A stretch of DNA of 64,000 bases, from the NCBI GenBank assembly GCA_020002185.1, contig CM034533.1:52285568-52349567 (forward strand), read 5' to 3'. This stretch comes from Paraescarpia echinospica (Eukaryota > Annelida > Polychaeta > Sabellida > Siboglinidae). Shown piece after piece: positions 10,879 to 21,850 of the stretch. A model generated the notes under the pieces. The model made no database searches, was not told the origin of the DNA, and was given only the letters and a program-made list of their open reading frames with translations. The first letter of the stretch is position 1. Every line of letters starts with the position of its first letter. The position numbers and the translations under genes are program-made.

Positions 10879-13800
10879 ATGTCGAAGTTCCGGGCGCCCG
10901 ATAATTTCAATTTCGCACAACCGGCGCACTGGGAAGAGTGGATTACACGTTGGACACGATTTCGAGCAATCTCAAAGCTAGCAACTGAAACGGAAGAAAT
11001 TCAAGTTTGTTCGCTTTTGTATACTATAGGCGAGACTGTGCTAAAGGCATTGGGGCTCAATGACGAAAATCAGAACAACTATGAAATGGTAGTCGCGGCA
11101 CTAAATGCGTACTTTAAACCCAAAAAGTACGTTATTTACGAGAAAGCAAAGTTCTACAAACGATATCAGAGGCCCGGCGAGCCAGCTGAACAATTTATCA
11201 GATCACTGTACGAACTGGCCGACAAATGTGACTTCACGGATCGAAGCACGCAGATACGCGATCGACTAGTGGTTGGCATCTTGGACGATCGTCTCTCCAA
11301 GGAAATGCAAATGATGGAAGACGAATTGCTGACCGAGCAAAAGGCGGTGTCGATGATCCGTCAGTCCGAGTGTGTCGACAAACAGACAACAGAGTTGAGA
11401 TCGGCTGGGCGTTCCGAGAATGTGCAGAGTGTGCGAGCAAATTCGTACAAGAAAAGCAACGCTAAAAAGCCATGGAAGTCCGCTTCAAAATTGACACCAC
11501 GACATCAGTGCTGTAGATGCGGCAATCAGTCTCATCCGGTACAATAGTGCCCGGCGAAAGATGCTGAGTGTTACAAGTGCAAAAAGAAGGGACACTTCGC
11601 GAAAATGTGCGAAGCAAAGATGACTAATGAGGTCAAGGTCGACGAACCACAATTCCTGGGGGAATTAACGTCGAACAAGACAGACTCTTGTAGTGCTGTG
11701 GTGACTGTGACAGTATTATCAGCTGAGGATGATGTCTGCTTCAAGCTTGATACGGGAGCATCTGTATCCGTCATCGCGTTCAAAGAGCCCATCCTAAGAC
11801 AGGTAGACCTTGTAAAATCGGACAAAGTTCTGATGGGTCCGGGTCAAGCGAAACTCGGTGTTCTGGGACAGGTTACGGCAATGATCACCCACCGCAACGT
11901 TTCGACTCAGGAGGTGCTGAATGTGGTCAGTCGACAAGAACAGTCGCTACTCTCAAAGGGGGCGTGCGAGCGGTTGAAACTGCTTACAATCCACGTCGAC
12001 TCCGTCAACAACGACTACAGAGCGAAATATAGTGAGTTGTTTGAGGGTCTAGGGGAACTACGAGACTATCCGTACTCGATCAAGCTGAAGGACGATGCAC
12101 GACCGATAGCCCTCAACGTTCCGAGACGCGTGCCGAATCCTCTCTTGCCGAAAATCAAAGTCGAGTTAGACCGCATGGTGTCGCAAGGCGTCATCTCCAA
12201 AGTCGAGCAACCGACTGACAGGTGTTCTGGACTTGTCGTCGTGCCTAAAGCGAACAAGTCAGATGTCCGCTTGTCACGCAGTTGAATCGCGCAGTCAGAC
12301 GCGAGTGTCATCCTATGAACTCAGTTGACGACAGCCTGGCGAAGTTGAGTAAGGCTCGATTCTTCAGCCGGCTCGACGCAAATTCGGGGTTCTGGCAGAT
12401 TCCGCTGGATCCTGAGTCGCAAGTACTCACCACGTTTATAACACCGTACGGGAGATTCTGCTTCCATCGCCTGTGTTTCGGGATAAGTTCAGCCCCGGAA
12501 ATTTTCCAGAGGACGATGAACAAAATTCTCGAAGGTCTTCCTGGTGTGACCTGTCACATGGACGATGTTCTGATACACGGCACGACCAAGGAGGAACACG
12601 ACCAGCGGGTCGATGAGGTGATGGAGAAAATCAAGCGAAGCGGCATGACGTTGAACAACAAGTGCGAGTTCTCAAAAACAAGCACCAAGTTCCTGGGCTT
12701 CATCATTGATGAGGACGGCATTCGCGCAGATCCATCGAAAATCACTGCAATTTCCAAGTTCCCGGCGCCACAAAACGTAACCGAGTTGCAACGATTTCTT
12801 GGGATGGTTAACCAGATGGGAAGATTCGTACCCAACATGACGTCCTTGACGGGTCCGCTCAGAGAGTTGCTTTGCAAAGACGTAATGTGGACATGGGACA
12901 CAGCCCAGGAGAGTGCCATGGAGGGCATCAAAGCAGAACTGTGCACGACACCGACGTTAGCATGGTATGACGCGAGCAAGCCGTTGATCATATCTGCAGA
13001 CGCGAGCTCCTACGGACTTGGGGCAACACTTGTACAGGAAGAACCGAACGGCGGTCGTAAAGTCGTTGCATACGCATCACGATCGATGACGGACTGCGAA
13101 AAACGATACGCCCAAATCGAAAAAGAGGCTCTCGCCCTAACGTGGGCGTGTGATCGATTTACTCAGTACATTACTGGTGTACACATCCTCCTCGAGACGG
13201 ATCATATTCGAGACCGCTGAATCCATTGCTCGGACAAAAACTGCTAGACCAATTGCCGATACGGGTCCAGCGCTTCAGACTACGGCTAATGCGCTACTCA
13301 TACAACATTGTCTATGTGCCAGGCAAGAACTTACACACCGCAGATGCGCTATCACGAGCGCCAGTTGCTGAGAATGACGACAAAGTCGAGGACTTTGCAA
13401 TGCAAGTTGAGGCATACGCAGAGGCGGTGATGTACGTTCTGGAGAGTACTGTGGCATCAACAGCCATGATGACGCGAATCAAAGCGGCGTACGCGGACGA
13501 TCCCGTGTGTGTGCAGGTGATGGAGCACTGTGAACATGGTTGGCCGCCAATCATGACGGAGAATCCAGCATTGTGTGAATTCTATCAACTTCGAGACGAG
13601 CTTAGCGTTGAACGAGGACTCCTGCTGTTGGGGTCTCGAATCGTGATACCACTGGCGAATGGATACAGTCCTGCACAGCTACTCATGGGTCGACAGTTAC
13701 GCTCAACCGTTCCGGCATACACCGACACACTAAAGCCGAGCATCCCTGACTTGATACACCTGAGAGCGAAAGAGTCAAGCCAGAGAGGTTACCAGAAAAC

Positions 13801-14167
13801 AACCTTCGACGCCCGACAACGCGCGCTCAACTTACCACCATTGGAGATAGGGTCGCGAGTGTTCGTAAAGGACACAAAGCAAAACGGTGTTGTCACCGGA
13901 CGAGCACAGACACCGAGGTCTTACAACGTACGAACGGATGGTAACTCGAACATTCGCCGCAATCGAAGCTCCTTGGTTGACACGAGTCCCGAGGGACAAT
14001 CGTCACCGACGGGGTCTGCTTTGTGTGAGTCACCCAGTCGAGAAGTTACCGATCCGTGTAAGGCTTCTACTACACGTACTCCGCAAGTCGACGTAAACAA
14101 CCCTCCAGCGATAATCCGGCGCAGCGAACGTCGATCGAAACCGCCGACAGGTCGTCTTGACCTGTAG
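10879..14167 (+). pseudogene. gag-pol: Gypsy gag-pol polyprotein, broken, integrase core deleted
   Basis: The gag frame starts at ATG 10879. It is interrupted by an in-frame TAG at 11545 inside the first zinc knuckle (CCRCGNQSH), then continues in the same frame through a second knuckle (CYKCKKKGHFAKMC) and an aspartic protease (KLDTGAS) into the start of RT. A shift near 12265-12285 moves to the next frame, with SRLDANSGFWQIPL, CHMDDVLI (the YxDD box) and RNase H (SADASSYGLGA). A second shift near 13206 leads to VYVPGKNLHTADALSR, followed by RIVIP joined directly to LANGYSPAQLLMGR. The zinc-binding and DDE parts of integrase that should lie between (near 13650) are absent. The C-terminus is basic. 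The element would use this protein for reverse transcription and integration but cannot now. Confidence 0.85.
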
Positions 14168-14270
14168 GTGAACCGTGAGGAAGCCACGACGTATACTCAT
14201 ACGAACTCATACGAACTTCCACATTAGATGGTCAGTCACATAGACTTTTTAGAATGGTCATCAGTTACTT

Positions 14271-14280
14271 TAAAGGGAGA
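14271..14280 (+). other. Polypurine tract of the Gypsy element
   Basis: TAAAGGGAGA directly precedes the 3' LTR start TGTTGTG, the expected place for second-strand priming. Confidence 0.7.
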
Positions 14281-14435
14281 TGTTGTGATATGTGCTATAT
14301 TTATCGTCGGAGATTATCCGAGATTGATGTGCGACACTGTTTCGACCGGAGCTAAAATAAACGAGTTGGTTTCTACTTTCGTGATCACTAAATAGCTGCT
14401 AAGTTCCTATTCTACCAAACAACAAACATACAAGA
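14281..14435 (+). repeat. Gypsy 3' LTR (155 bp)
   Basis: Starts TGTTGTGATATG and ends CATACAAGA. It matches the split 5' LTR with only a couple of visible differences and is followed by ATGAT. Confidence 0.8.
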
Positions 14436-14440
14436 ATGAT
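14436..14440. repeat. Right 5-bp target site duplication (ATGAT)
   Basis: Identical to 8470-8474 and defines the right boundary of the Gypsy insertion. Confidence 0.7.
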
Positions 14441-16130
14441 CTCACACTGTCTGGAGAAGCACCGAGATAGGGATTAATTTAATAGTTCTTTGAAGTTGGG
14501 TCTCATGCCAACTATTTCCTTTGTTCCACTGCTTCATTTTGATGCATGCCTCAAAATAACAATTACATATTTCAATTCAAAAACAGAAGTAAATACACAT
14601 ACAACAATCCATTGTTAGATGATACATTTAAATACCTTATTCCAGACCTGCCTACCATTCCAGATTGTCCGGAATCATTCCGGAAAGTCACTTCATATTA
14701 CGGCAAGGGATGAAAATATTACAGACTGTCACCATGTTCGCCAATCACTTCCGTGTTCCTCCAATTTAGCTTCCACTATATTCAACAGGTGGCAGCATAT
14801 GTATGCAGCATGTTGTGACATGGTTTTTCGTGAGTCTGGTCGTAATCTAACCAATAGGAAACAGCGTAATGACTAAATCGCATTTCCGCGATCAAACAAA
14901 ATGAAGTCACGCGGCACGAAATGATGGCTGACAGCGAAACGACGCCACCGCCAACCAAAAAGAAACGTGTAATGCAAAACTTTAGTGCGTGTTGTACTTG
15001 TAGTATTAGGCCAACTGACTGTATTAAGACTAAGTTAGTGTATTTATTGAGTTTAGTCTATCATTTACAGCCTATCATACAGTCACTAGAGTCTAGACGA
15101 TGTCGATGGCTAGCGTAACGTAATGGTTTTGCTGTCCCCACTCCCCCTCGTCTATCATTTACAGCCTATAATAGAGGGATATGCTTATATACTAGAGTTG
15201 AGTAGACTAGAGTCTAGACGATGTCGATGACTTATTGACTAGCGTAACGTAATGGTTTTGCCTTCCCTACCCCCCCCCCCGGTGACAATATCTGACACGG
15301 TTCTGAACAATTACTGACAGGAAGCCTATAGTCCTGAAAATCAGTGTAAATGGGAAGATGGATTACTGACAGGAGGTTTTTGGGGTAGGCAGGTCTGTTA
15401 TTCATTTGTAGCTTGTTCACTTACTGTATTGTCTCTCAGATGTTATGTCACTAATGCACATACTGTTGTGTTCTGTTGTTACAACACGAAGCGATTTGAC
15501 TACGAACACAATAATCCTGGTTATAAGTATGATTCACACAAGAAAGTGTGAAAATGTTATGACATTGTGTGCATCGTTACAATACATTTTCTTCACAAAC
15601 AGTAACAATGCTTTACCTCATGTACAATTAAACACATGCTAATGTTTATATTCACTACCAGATATGCACCCTTACTCCAGTTTAGACGTTTGTGATTTGT
15701 TTACATTCTTGGCCTAACAAGTATCTTTGTTTGGAAGATAAATCCAGTCTAGTGGATACATGCTGAAGGTTATGAAATCATGCTGCTTCCTACCCAATTC
15801 CTGTCTTCCATGTCACAAGATTAATAGCATTGTGACAGTGTCTTTTTGTCAATGTTTCACGGTCGTTACGATGACGTTCATTAATTGTGTTCTGCATTTT
15901 CAATTACTTGGCATTCAGGGTTTCGTGAGGGATTACGCAGCAGTTCTCCCTACCATGGAAGGTGCATCTACTGCTGCCACTCCGCGGGCTGCATTGTGGA
16001 CAATCTCACTTTTAGTCCGCGGGCTGGATTTTGCACACGGGCAGCAGGTTGCCGAATGACGACTCCTGTTCTAAATACATAGAGGGTCTGGAGGCTCGTG
16101 CCATCAAAGAGCGAAACAAAAATTATTATG
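14441..16130. other. Unassigned sequence with short frames
   Basis: No recognised gene. A plus-strand frame near 14921-15118 starts MMADSETTPPPTKKKRV with a basic, NLS-like stretch, but nothing follows to support a gene. Frames at 15760-16082 are unrecognised. A roughly 100-bp duplication lies at 15058-15270. Confidence 0.35.
15058..15270. repeat. Diverged tandem duplication
   Basis: CTATCATTTACAGCCTAT, TAGAGTCTAGACGATGTCGA and CTAGCGTAACGTAATGG occur in the same order at 15058-15140 and again at 15153-15260, with small insertions in the second copy. Confidence 0.6.
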
Positions 16131-16139
16131 ATCTGGCTT

Positions 16140-16530
16140 TCTTAATTTGCATAAATCCAATATGGCCGTCAACATTTCAGTGTTTTGATCATATATCCAA
16201 TTATAATTGGAGTTTCAGAATTATTACATCATAACTATTATCTGTAAATATAGTGGCATTTTACCAGAATTATTCTGAATGCCATTTAGTTGGGGGAGTC
16301 GGAGCACTTTAGTTTAGTTTTAAATTTGTATAAATCCACCATAGCCGCCATCATATCAATGTTTTATTATAATTTTCTTCAAATATTGTTGCATTTTTCC
16401 AGTGATTATAAATTCCATTTAGTTTCTAGATTATTAAGACCTCTATGACTGCAACAAATGCTATGGTTGGTCATTTATTTGCATAAATCAAATATGGCCG
16501 CCTTTTCAGTGTTATGATCATATCGCACGC
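16140..16530. repeat. Diverged tandem repeat with TTGCATAAAT...ATGGCCGCC core
   Basis: The block T(T/G)GCATAAATCxAATATGGCCG, then TTTCAGTGTT and ATCATAT, appears near 16142, 16322 (more diverged) and 16467. A related piece is at 18003. The spacing of roughly 150-180 bp suggests an old tandem array or repeated insertions of one short element. Confidence 0.5.
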
Positions 16531-16811
16531 GCGCGCGTGTGTGTGTGCCCATGGTTTAGATGTGCTTGCATTTTTAACTAAACAATTGCCTTTATCTTAT
16601 TTGTATAAGGTTATAACAAATTCATCACAGCACTGTTAATTGCGGCAGAACAACTAAACACAAACGGTAAAAAATGAAGAGATCCAAAAGTTATTGTTGA
16701 ATCCGGCTGTGTCACATATTAAAACAAATTGAAGCAGTTATATATTTTGTTGATTATTAGCATTATATGGCCTGAACATAATTCGATTCCAAAATCTGGC
16801 GATTTTACATG

Positions 16812-16908
16812 GGAGGGAAATAGGCCTACAGGGGAAGTAGGCCTACAGTGGAAATAGGCATACAGGGGAAGTAGGCCTACAGGGGAAATAGGCCTACAGG
16901 GGAAGTAG
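16812..16908. repeat. 17-bp minisatellite
   Basis: About five tandem copies of a 17-bp unit close to TAGGCCTACAGGGGAAG, alternating A/G at the last base. Confidence 0.8.
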
Positions 16909-17236
16909 TCTGAAATTTCATCGTTGTGAAGACTTTCAACAAGATGATACTGAACAGAATACATTGTGAAATTGACCACCTTCTAAGAGCAAATCAGCAT
17001 GGATTACGTGCAGGGAGGACTACAACCGGCTATGTAATAACACTGAGTAGGTTAATGGAAATAATTAGATCTCCCCAAATCACACCAAGTAACAAGTAAC
17101 ACCAGTAACAAGCAACCGAAGACACCAATTTATGATAAAATAGCTTATCAGTTATTCAAACTAACTTGTCGAGTCATGAATAACCAGATATTTGATTATG
17201 TTCCCGGTATAGGAAACATTTGTTTTATTTTCTATA

Positions 17237-17263
17237 ACACCAAATATTTGCATTATTTGGTGT
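17237..17263. repeat. Perfect 10-bp hairpin with 7-base loop
   Basis: ACACCAAATA and TATTTGGTGT are exact reverse complements around TTTGCAT. No linked gene is seen. Confidence 0.6.
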
Positions 17264-18060
17264 AAGATGACAAGTCGAACCAAAGCCAAGTAATTAACAC
17301 GAGTGACATTTGGATGGTTCGGTCCAAGCCGACGAAACGAGTGTGCATAAATTATACGGTATAAATGTTTTTTAACGAATGTGCATAAATAGAGTATAAA
17401 GGCCTAGTATACATGTCGACGGCAACGGCAAACCTCGACGGCAAGCGGCAAAATAAAAATCGGTTTAATTGGATTCGTGAGAGCCTAGTACCCATACGGC
17501 GGCAAACCGCTCGACGGCAAACCGTCGAAAATCAAAACAATACAGATTTTCAAAAAATTGCCGCGCAGCAAATTTACTCTTTGGCGAAATAGCGCTGTTG
17601 TTTTAGTGTGATGTCAAACTGCACAAGTTCCAATATAGCGATGTAAACACAGAATAGAATTGTAGATCCATTCTTTTATGTTTTTATTTAAATTGATGTA
17701 ATTTGATTTTTAGGAAGAAATCTAGCGAATATCATGTTTAATTAGGAGCTCAACATCAATTTCTTTGCAGAAGAAACATAACAAAGTTTGTGAATAATAA
17801 GGGGACGGCGTGCAAAATGGGCCGTTTTATGCGAGGTTTGTCGTAAAGTTGACATTTTTCATTCCTTTAAATTGTTCTCTACGGGATCATCTTATCCTCT
17901 TATCTGACTACGCCTGTGCTAACATTTAGCGTATTTCTGTTACAATTACTGTATCTACGGGGTGTTTCAGAACGTCACCTGATTTGTAACTTTTTTTATT
18001 GAATTTGCATAAATAAAAAATGGCCGCTCAAACCAATATTGAAAGTCCATATGACTCCAT
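17264..18060. other. Unassigned sequence with CGACGGCAA repeats
   Basis: Between 17400 and 17540 the words GCCTAGTA, CGGCGGCAAACC and TCGACGGCAA recur in two blocks about 85 bp apart, suggesting a small nonautonomous element end. No gene is seen. Confidence 0.35.
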
Positions 18061-18177
18061 ATTCCCTTGCGCAGTGGGTAGCTTGCGTAGAGGCGCGTCC
18101 CCTCGGTGGCGGATAGAGGAATCCCTTAATATGAGGGGTTGCACCGAATAAAACAGAAGAAGGTGCCGTGGACCAAA

Positions 18178-18370
18178 CTTACCATAGGAGAAGGACAACT
18201 CTGAGTTTACACTCGGGCAGACCCAGCTCGTTAACCTCGTCAGGTAGTCGGTCTAGGAGAAGGACACCTCTGATTACAAACCCGGGCAGGCCCAGCTCGT
18301 TAACCTTGGCAGGTAATCGGCCTAGGAGAAGGACACCTCCAATCTCAAACCACCTGCTGTCTCACAGGTT
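18178..18370 (+). repeat. Tandem 5' monomers of the RTE-like LINE
   Basis: Three units of about 70 bp each begin TAGGAGAAGGACA; the first two continue with CGGGCAG.CCCAGCTCGTTAACC and the third is diverged. They lie just upstream of the endonuclease frame and are probably promoter monomers of the LINE. Confidence 0.65.
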
Positions 18371-18625
18371 GATGGTACATTCGTGCTAGAGGCTAGGCCC
18401 ATCGCTTATAACTGTGGTTGGCGGCAGGAAGGGCATCTGGCTATAAAAACCTAAGCCAAACCCCTAAATATGGCAGGATTAAATAGAGTGAACGCCCGTG
18501 CTAGGGCGTACCCTGTAAGCGACGCGCGAGACCCCCGCCTGAGCTCAGCGATAAATGGACAAGGGCTACCGTCTGAAGGATGAAGGCGGCTAAAGAAGTT
18601 AGTCCAAACAGGAAGAAGGAGGAAA

Positions 18626-19441
18626 ATTAAACTCGCGACACTGAATGTTAGGAGCATGACAGCAAGAAGTGGAGAAGTAGTACAACTGATTCTAAAGAAA
18701 AACCTGCAAGTATTGTGCGCACAGGAGACAAAATTTAAGGGGGGCAAGGCAAGGGAGATTGGTGCCGGATACAAACTGTGTGAAGATGGGAAGAAGAATG
18801 GAATAGGAATTGTACTATGTGAAGATCTGAAAGGCAAAATACTAACAGTGGAGCGACCGTGCGATGGAGTGATGAGAATGAAAGTAGAGATCGAAGGAGA
18901 AATGTGGAATGTTATTAGTTCCTATGCACCACAAACTGGATGCACAGAAGAGGAAAAGGAGGAATTCTGGGAGCACATAGATGGTGAGATGCAAGCTGTA
19001 CCAAGTTGCGAGAGAATGGTGGTGGCAGGAGACCTATATGGACATGTCGGAAGAGATCGGACAAGATACAATGACGTACACGGAGGACACGGAGGACACG
19101 GAATAGGGGTCGCAAAAGAAGAAGGCATAAATATACTAGACTTTGCAACAGTATGCCAGCTGAGGATACTGAATACAGTCTACAAGAAGGGAAGGAACAA
19201 CCTTGTAACCTATAACAGCGGGGGACGAGAAACACAAATTGACTACATCATGGTGAGGAAAGAGCATGCTAAGGAATCAGAGAACTGTAAAGTACTACCC
19301 GCAGAGGCCATCACCACACAACACAGGGAACTAGTTTCTGAACTGGAGGTGAGGAAAACAAAACAGAGGAGAACAGTGGGAGGTAAACAGATCAAATGGT
19401 GGATACTAAAAGAGGAAGAAGCGAAAGAGAACTTCAGGTGA
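18626..19441 (+). pseudogene. RTE-type endonuclease domain of LINE
   Basis: The frame runs from about KLATLNVRSM (18626, no ATG needed) to a stop at 19441. It has the endonuclease blocks NVRSM, CAQETKFKG, SSYAPQTG, AGDLYGHVG, DYIMVRK and TQHRELV in order. The domain nicks target DNA to prime reverse transcription. The stop at 19441 separates it from the RT part that should follow in the same protein, so the copy is broken. Confidence 0.75.
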
Positions 19442-19549
19442 AATATGGGGAGAGACTGTCAGAAAAAGATGAAGTAACAACGGAGAACGTAGAAGAATTG
19501 TGGTAAAAAACTGCGGAGCAAATAAGAAAGTGTGGGGAGGAATTATTTG

Positions 19550-21476
19550 GGAGGTCAACGGGGAAGAAGAAGCCTGGAGTAGAAAGCTGATGGTGGAATG
19601 TTGACACTGAGATTGCAGTGAAGGAAAAGAATGACAGACTGAAGAAATAGAAACGAACAGGAGCAGAGATAAACAGGGCAGAGTACAAGAGAGCGAAAGC
19701 GACGGCTAAGAAGGTGGTGGCAAGAGTGAGAGAAGAAGCAATAGAGAGATTGTACGACAACCAAGAAACTAGTGATGGTCAGAAGGACATATATAGAATA
19801 GCAGCAGCCAGGGACCGTGCAGGAAAGGACATAGGCCAGATACGTACAGTAAAAGGTGCAACGGGAGAAGTATTGATGAAAGACGATGACATCAAAGAGA
19901 GATGGGGCCAATACTTTAACTGGCTGATGAACGAGGACAACCCAAGAGTAGAAACCGAGGAGAGGGATGTGAATCAAGGTAAGGAGTATCAGTGACGAAG
20001 AAACAGAGAAAACACTCAGAGGGATGAAAAGTGGGAAGACTGTAGGAGCAGATGAAATACCAGCTGAAGCTTGGAAATGTATGGGCAACTTTGATGTAAA
20101 GTTACTATGCAGACTATTCAACTGTGTCATCACTTCAGAACACATGCCATCGGCTTGGCGACAGAGCATACTGGTCCCAATTTTCAAGGGGAAAGGTGAC
20201 ATTCAGGAGTGGAAGAACTACCGAGGGATCAAACTCCTGACGCACACCTTTAAGATATGGGAGAGAGTCATAGACAAGAGGATGAGAGAATGCGCAGACA
20301 TACATGAAAGTCAGTTTGGGTTTATGCCAGGCAGGAATACCACAGATGCGCTTTTCATTCTCAAACAAACGGTAGAGAAACACAGGGAGGGACAGAAGGA
20401 CATCGGAGTGGTATTTATAGACCTGGAGAAAGCATCTAATCGGGTACCAAGGGAGGAGATATGGAGATGTGCGAGAGAAAGGAATATAACAGAACAGTAC
20501 AACAAACTGAGACATGATATGTACAGGGGGTGTGAGACAAAGGTGCGTAGTGTGGCTGGTGAAAGCAGCAACTTTGGCGTAGAGGTTGGGTTGCACAAAG
20601 GATCTGCATTGAGTCCATACCTGTTCCTCATATTGATGAACGTCTTGACGGAGAAGATGAGAAAAGATGCATCATAATCAATGATGTTCGCAGATGACAT
20701 TGTGCTGTATGGAGGAAAGGAGGTAGACATGACAGAGTACCTAGTGGCGTGGAGGAAGGCACTGGAAGAGAGAGGAATGAGGGTTAGTCGACCGAAAACC
20801 CAATTCATGGACTTCAGGTTCGAACGGAATGATGAGACCAACTGTAAAGATACTGGGAAACGAGCTTGAAGTGACACACTTCAAATATCTAAGGTCAGTC
20901 GTGAAAGAGAAAGGAGGCATGGAAACGGAGATTAAACGGAGAGTGAGTGCAGCTTGGAGAAATTGGAAGAAATGCATTGGAGTGTTGTGCGACAGGAGGA
21001 TGCCAATGAAGCTGAAGGGGAAGGTCTATAAAAAAAGTAGTCAGGCCACCAATGTTGTACGGGGCAGAAACCTTGGCAACAACGAAAGGACAAGAAGCAA
21101 GGATAGAGACGAATGAAATGAGGACGCTGAGGTGGATGTGTGGAGTAACACAGAAAGATACGATCCGAAACGAATATGTTTGCGGAGCAACGAGAGTGAC
21201 ACAATCATCCAAAAAGATAACATAGAAACGACTGAAATGGTATGGGCAGGTGATGAGAAGGGAAGAGGAACACATAGTGAGAAGAGTGCTAAATGCAGAG
21301 ATACCAGTAAGAAGAAGGAGAGGACGACCGAAGACCAAGTGGAAAGACACATGCAGAAGAGACAGAAATCGGGCGACCTGGAGAAAGAAAATTACCAGCC
21401 ATACCGACGACACCAGATGACGGGAAAAGTCAGAGAAGAATACGACTCCATATTTAAGGAAGAACTGATCAAATGA
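19550..21476 (+). pseudogene. RTE-type reverse transcriptase, several frame breaks
   Basis: Pieces at 19714-19995, 20024-20677, 20681-20869, 20829-21116 and 21132-21476 follow one another through the RT. Recognisable blocks are SGKTVGADEIPAE, NYRGIKLLTH, QFGFMPGRNTTDA, VFIDLEKASNRVP (motif A, normally AYDRVP), HKGSALSPYLF, and FADDIVLY at 20687. A TAA at 20675 and later shifts break the frame. The C-terminal pieces keep the end-of-RT pattern (GVEIKRR-type) only weakly. It is not functional. Confidence 0.75.
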
Positions 21477-21613
21477 AGTAAATTTGATATTAAAATTATA
21501 ATGTACGTACGTGGTCACACTGATGTGACTACATATGATTGGAAATCCAAAATGGCTGCAATTTTCAAGATGACCTTCAAGTGGTCCTCCAATATCCACC
21601 ACCAATATAAGAA

Positions 21614-21652
21614 TATATATATATATATACATTATATATGTATATATATATG
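21614..21652. repeat. (TA)n-rich tract
   Basis: Alternating TA runs with a short interruption, lying between the RTE-like and CR1-type LINE copies. Confidence 0.7.
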
Positions 21653-21850
21653 AGTCTACTTTGAATAATCACATACCTTTATAATCCGGACTGCCAGCTC
21701 AATAGTTTACTGCGATTATGTTACACTGTGCATGCGCAAAGCCCGACTTCCTGTTAAACGGGGTGCCTACTAAACTCTCATTCGTGGCACTACAGGAACT
21801 AGTTATTATTTTGTGGGTTTCAAACCAATATTTTCGGGCAACATGACTCC

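Larger units (their letters stand above)
8475..14435 (+). mobile_element. Ty3/Gypsy LTR retrotransposon with nested LINE
   Basis: LTRs of 155 bp (3' copy 14281-14435), a gag-pol gene in Gypsy order (zinc knuckles, protease, RT, RNase H, integrase remnant), a polypurine tract AAAGGGAGA before the 3' LTR, and an ATGAT duplication on both sides. Without the nested CR1 the element would be about 3.8 kb, which is short because the integrase core is gone. It is dead. Confidence 0.85.
18060..21490 (+). mobile_element. RTE-like non-LTR retrotransposon, decayed
   Basis: The order is 5' monomers, an apurinic-type endonuclease, a linker, and reverse transcriptase with FADDIVL. The reading frame is broken in several places. 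Outer ends are uncertain: repeats give the left edge roughly, and the coding end near 21476 plus a short tail gives the right. Confidence 0.7.

Noticed and set aside
11545..11547. Programmed stop read-through between gag and pol
   Set aside because: The TAG lies inside the first zinc knuckle, not at a domain boundary, so a nonsense mutation is more likely.
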